A stretch of DNA of 64,000 nucleotides from Pseudeuparius sepicola (Eukaryota; Arthropoda; Insecta; Coleoptera; Anthribidae). The position numbers and the translations under genes were made by a program. Positions 63,102 through 64,000 of this stretch are shown here, piece by piece (the first letter of the stretch is position 1; each line of letters begins with the position of its first letter). The notes beneath the pieces were generated by a model, which saw only the letters and a list, made by a program, of their open reading frames with translations, made no database searches and had not been told where the DNA came from. The stretch is taken from positions 10,001-74,000 of the forward strand of contig OY987305.1 of assembly GCA_963920635.1 (NCBI GenBank), in the 5' to 3' direction.

Positions 63102-64000
63102 TGTTCCATTTAAAATTAGCGAGTAAACTTAGGATTTGCCGTAAGTAAATCTGCCGGTATGTTCTTCAGACCTCTATATCTCTATATCGGTCCAAAATTG
63201 TTAACTAGGCGTAACAGGCAATCTCCAGTCCAGCAAGTTACAGCCCAAAATCTTATTTGGTTTTTGAGTAGGTAATACATTTGCTAACCTTAATACCCTG
63301 TGTCAAAAAGAACACACTCTTTAAGGGCTTTCTAAAAATGTAGCAAAATATGGGGTGTTCCATTTAAAAAACATAACTTTGGGTCGCCACTACTTATTGG
63401 ATCACCCTGTATATTGGAAAATTATTTTCGGAATGTAGTAGTCATGTTTGTCTACAAGTTTTGTCTATACTTTTTTCTAGCAAGAAGATATAGACCACCT
63501 AGGTCTACCGTAGACCTGGTCTACGTAACTCACCTTGTATAATTTAAACGATTTAAAAAAGTTATATGGACGTAGCGGTTCTTTATGAACACCCAATTCA
63601 GAACAGTATAAAATGCCTGGCAAATCACCAATCGGTTAATTTACTATGCCAAAACACTCGATTTGTTTGTTTTCATGTTTCTTTGTTAGACAAAATGTAA
63701 ACATTGTACTACGATTTAAATACGTTGCCAATGACAACTATTACAGTGTTAAAATAATCACCGTCCCATATTAACGATTTTTGTATAAACGACGACATTC
63801 CAACAGTTAAATAAGCACGTTTCGAGTTGGCAATTACTGGCAATAATAATAATTGTTTAGTAGGTAGCTATTACTTATTCGTTTCTCAGTTGTAGTTTGT
63901 ATCTACTAGCAATCTTTTCTTCAGTCGTTATACGGTAGTTACCTATAAATAATAAAATACCTACTTCTGAAAAATTGCATAATATGACATAAACAACCCA
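63102..64000. other. MITE-derived and AT-rich sequence to window edge
   Basis: gggtgttccatttaaa occurs twice (63099 and 63353) and atcaccctgtatattgg at 63401, which are ends of further nonautonomous elements. No gene is supported. Confidence 0.4.

Overview
The window is a chromosome end of an insect. It opens with more than 1.6 kb of perfect CCTAA repeat, the C-rich strand of the (TTAGG)n arthropod telomere. The two protein genes that can be read, Chd1 and Shc, have insect-like sequence, small introns and an AT-rich background full of short inverted-repeat transposons. The order cannot be fixed from the sequence; a holometabolous insect such as a beetle is a guess.

From the telomere inwards: (1) 1-1952, a pure telomeric array followed by a 24-bp higher-order array of variant telomeric units. 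(2) 1953-7935, a broken ribosomal DNA unit on the minus strand: about eleven GC-rich subrepeats of ~270 bp, a 28S 5' fragment, ITS2, 5.8S, an ITS1 with a large internal duplication, and a 270-bp piece of 18S truncated on both sides. (3) 7936-16190, a graveyard: GC-rich sequence, a decayed P-element/THAP9-like transposase with an inserted non-LTR retrotransposon fragment, a mitochondrial rRNA insertion (numt), a histone H2A relic that kept its 3' stem-loop, and several MITEs and tandem duplications.

(4) 16192-32910, Chd1 on the minus strand: 15 coding exons whose phases all agree, 1735 residues, with double chromodomain, SNF2 ATPase, SANT/SLIDE region and C-terminal helical domain. Its two large introns hold nested inverted-repeat elements, a 1.3-kb foldback element and a 9-copy ~120-bp minisatellite. 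A CpG-rich block at 33.2-33.6 kb is its likely promoter. (5) 35427-42273, Shc on the minus strand: seven coding exons, 397 residues, PTB - two YxN Grb2-type motifs - SH2. Its last intron contains a 3-kb element with ~400-bp terminal inverted repeats.

(6) 42.3-64.0 kb has no fully readable gene. It holds a Penelope-like reverse-transcriptase fragment, many MITEs and foldbacks, two CpG-rich blocks with plus-strand splice donors (ending 48823 and 56220) and one convincing plus-strand internal exon (53846-54054). These hint at a plus-strand gene with alternative first exons running off the right edge. Chd1 (chromatin remodelling) and Shc (receptor tyrosine kinase adaptor) are functionally unrelated neighbours. 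No new multi-gene system was found. The most unusual structures are the telomere-rDNA arrangement and the repeat architectures listed in the findings.
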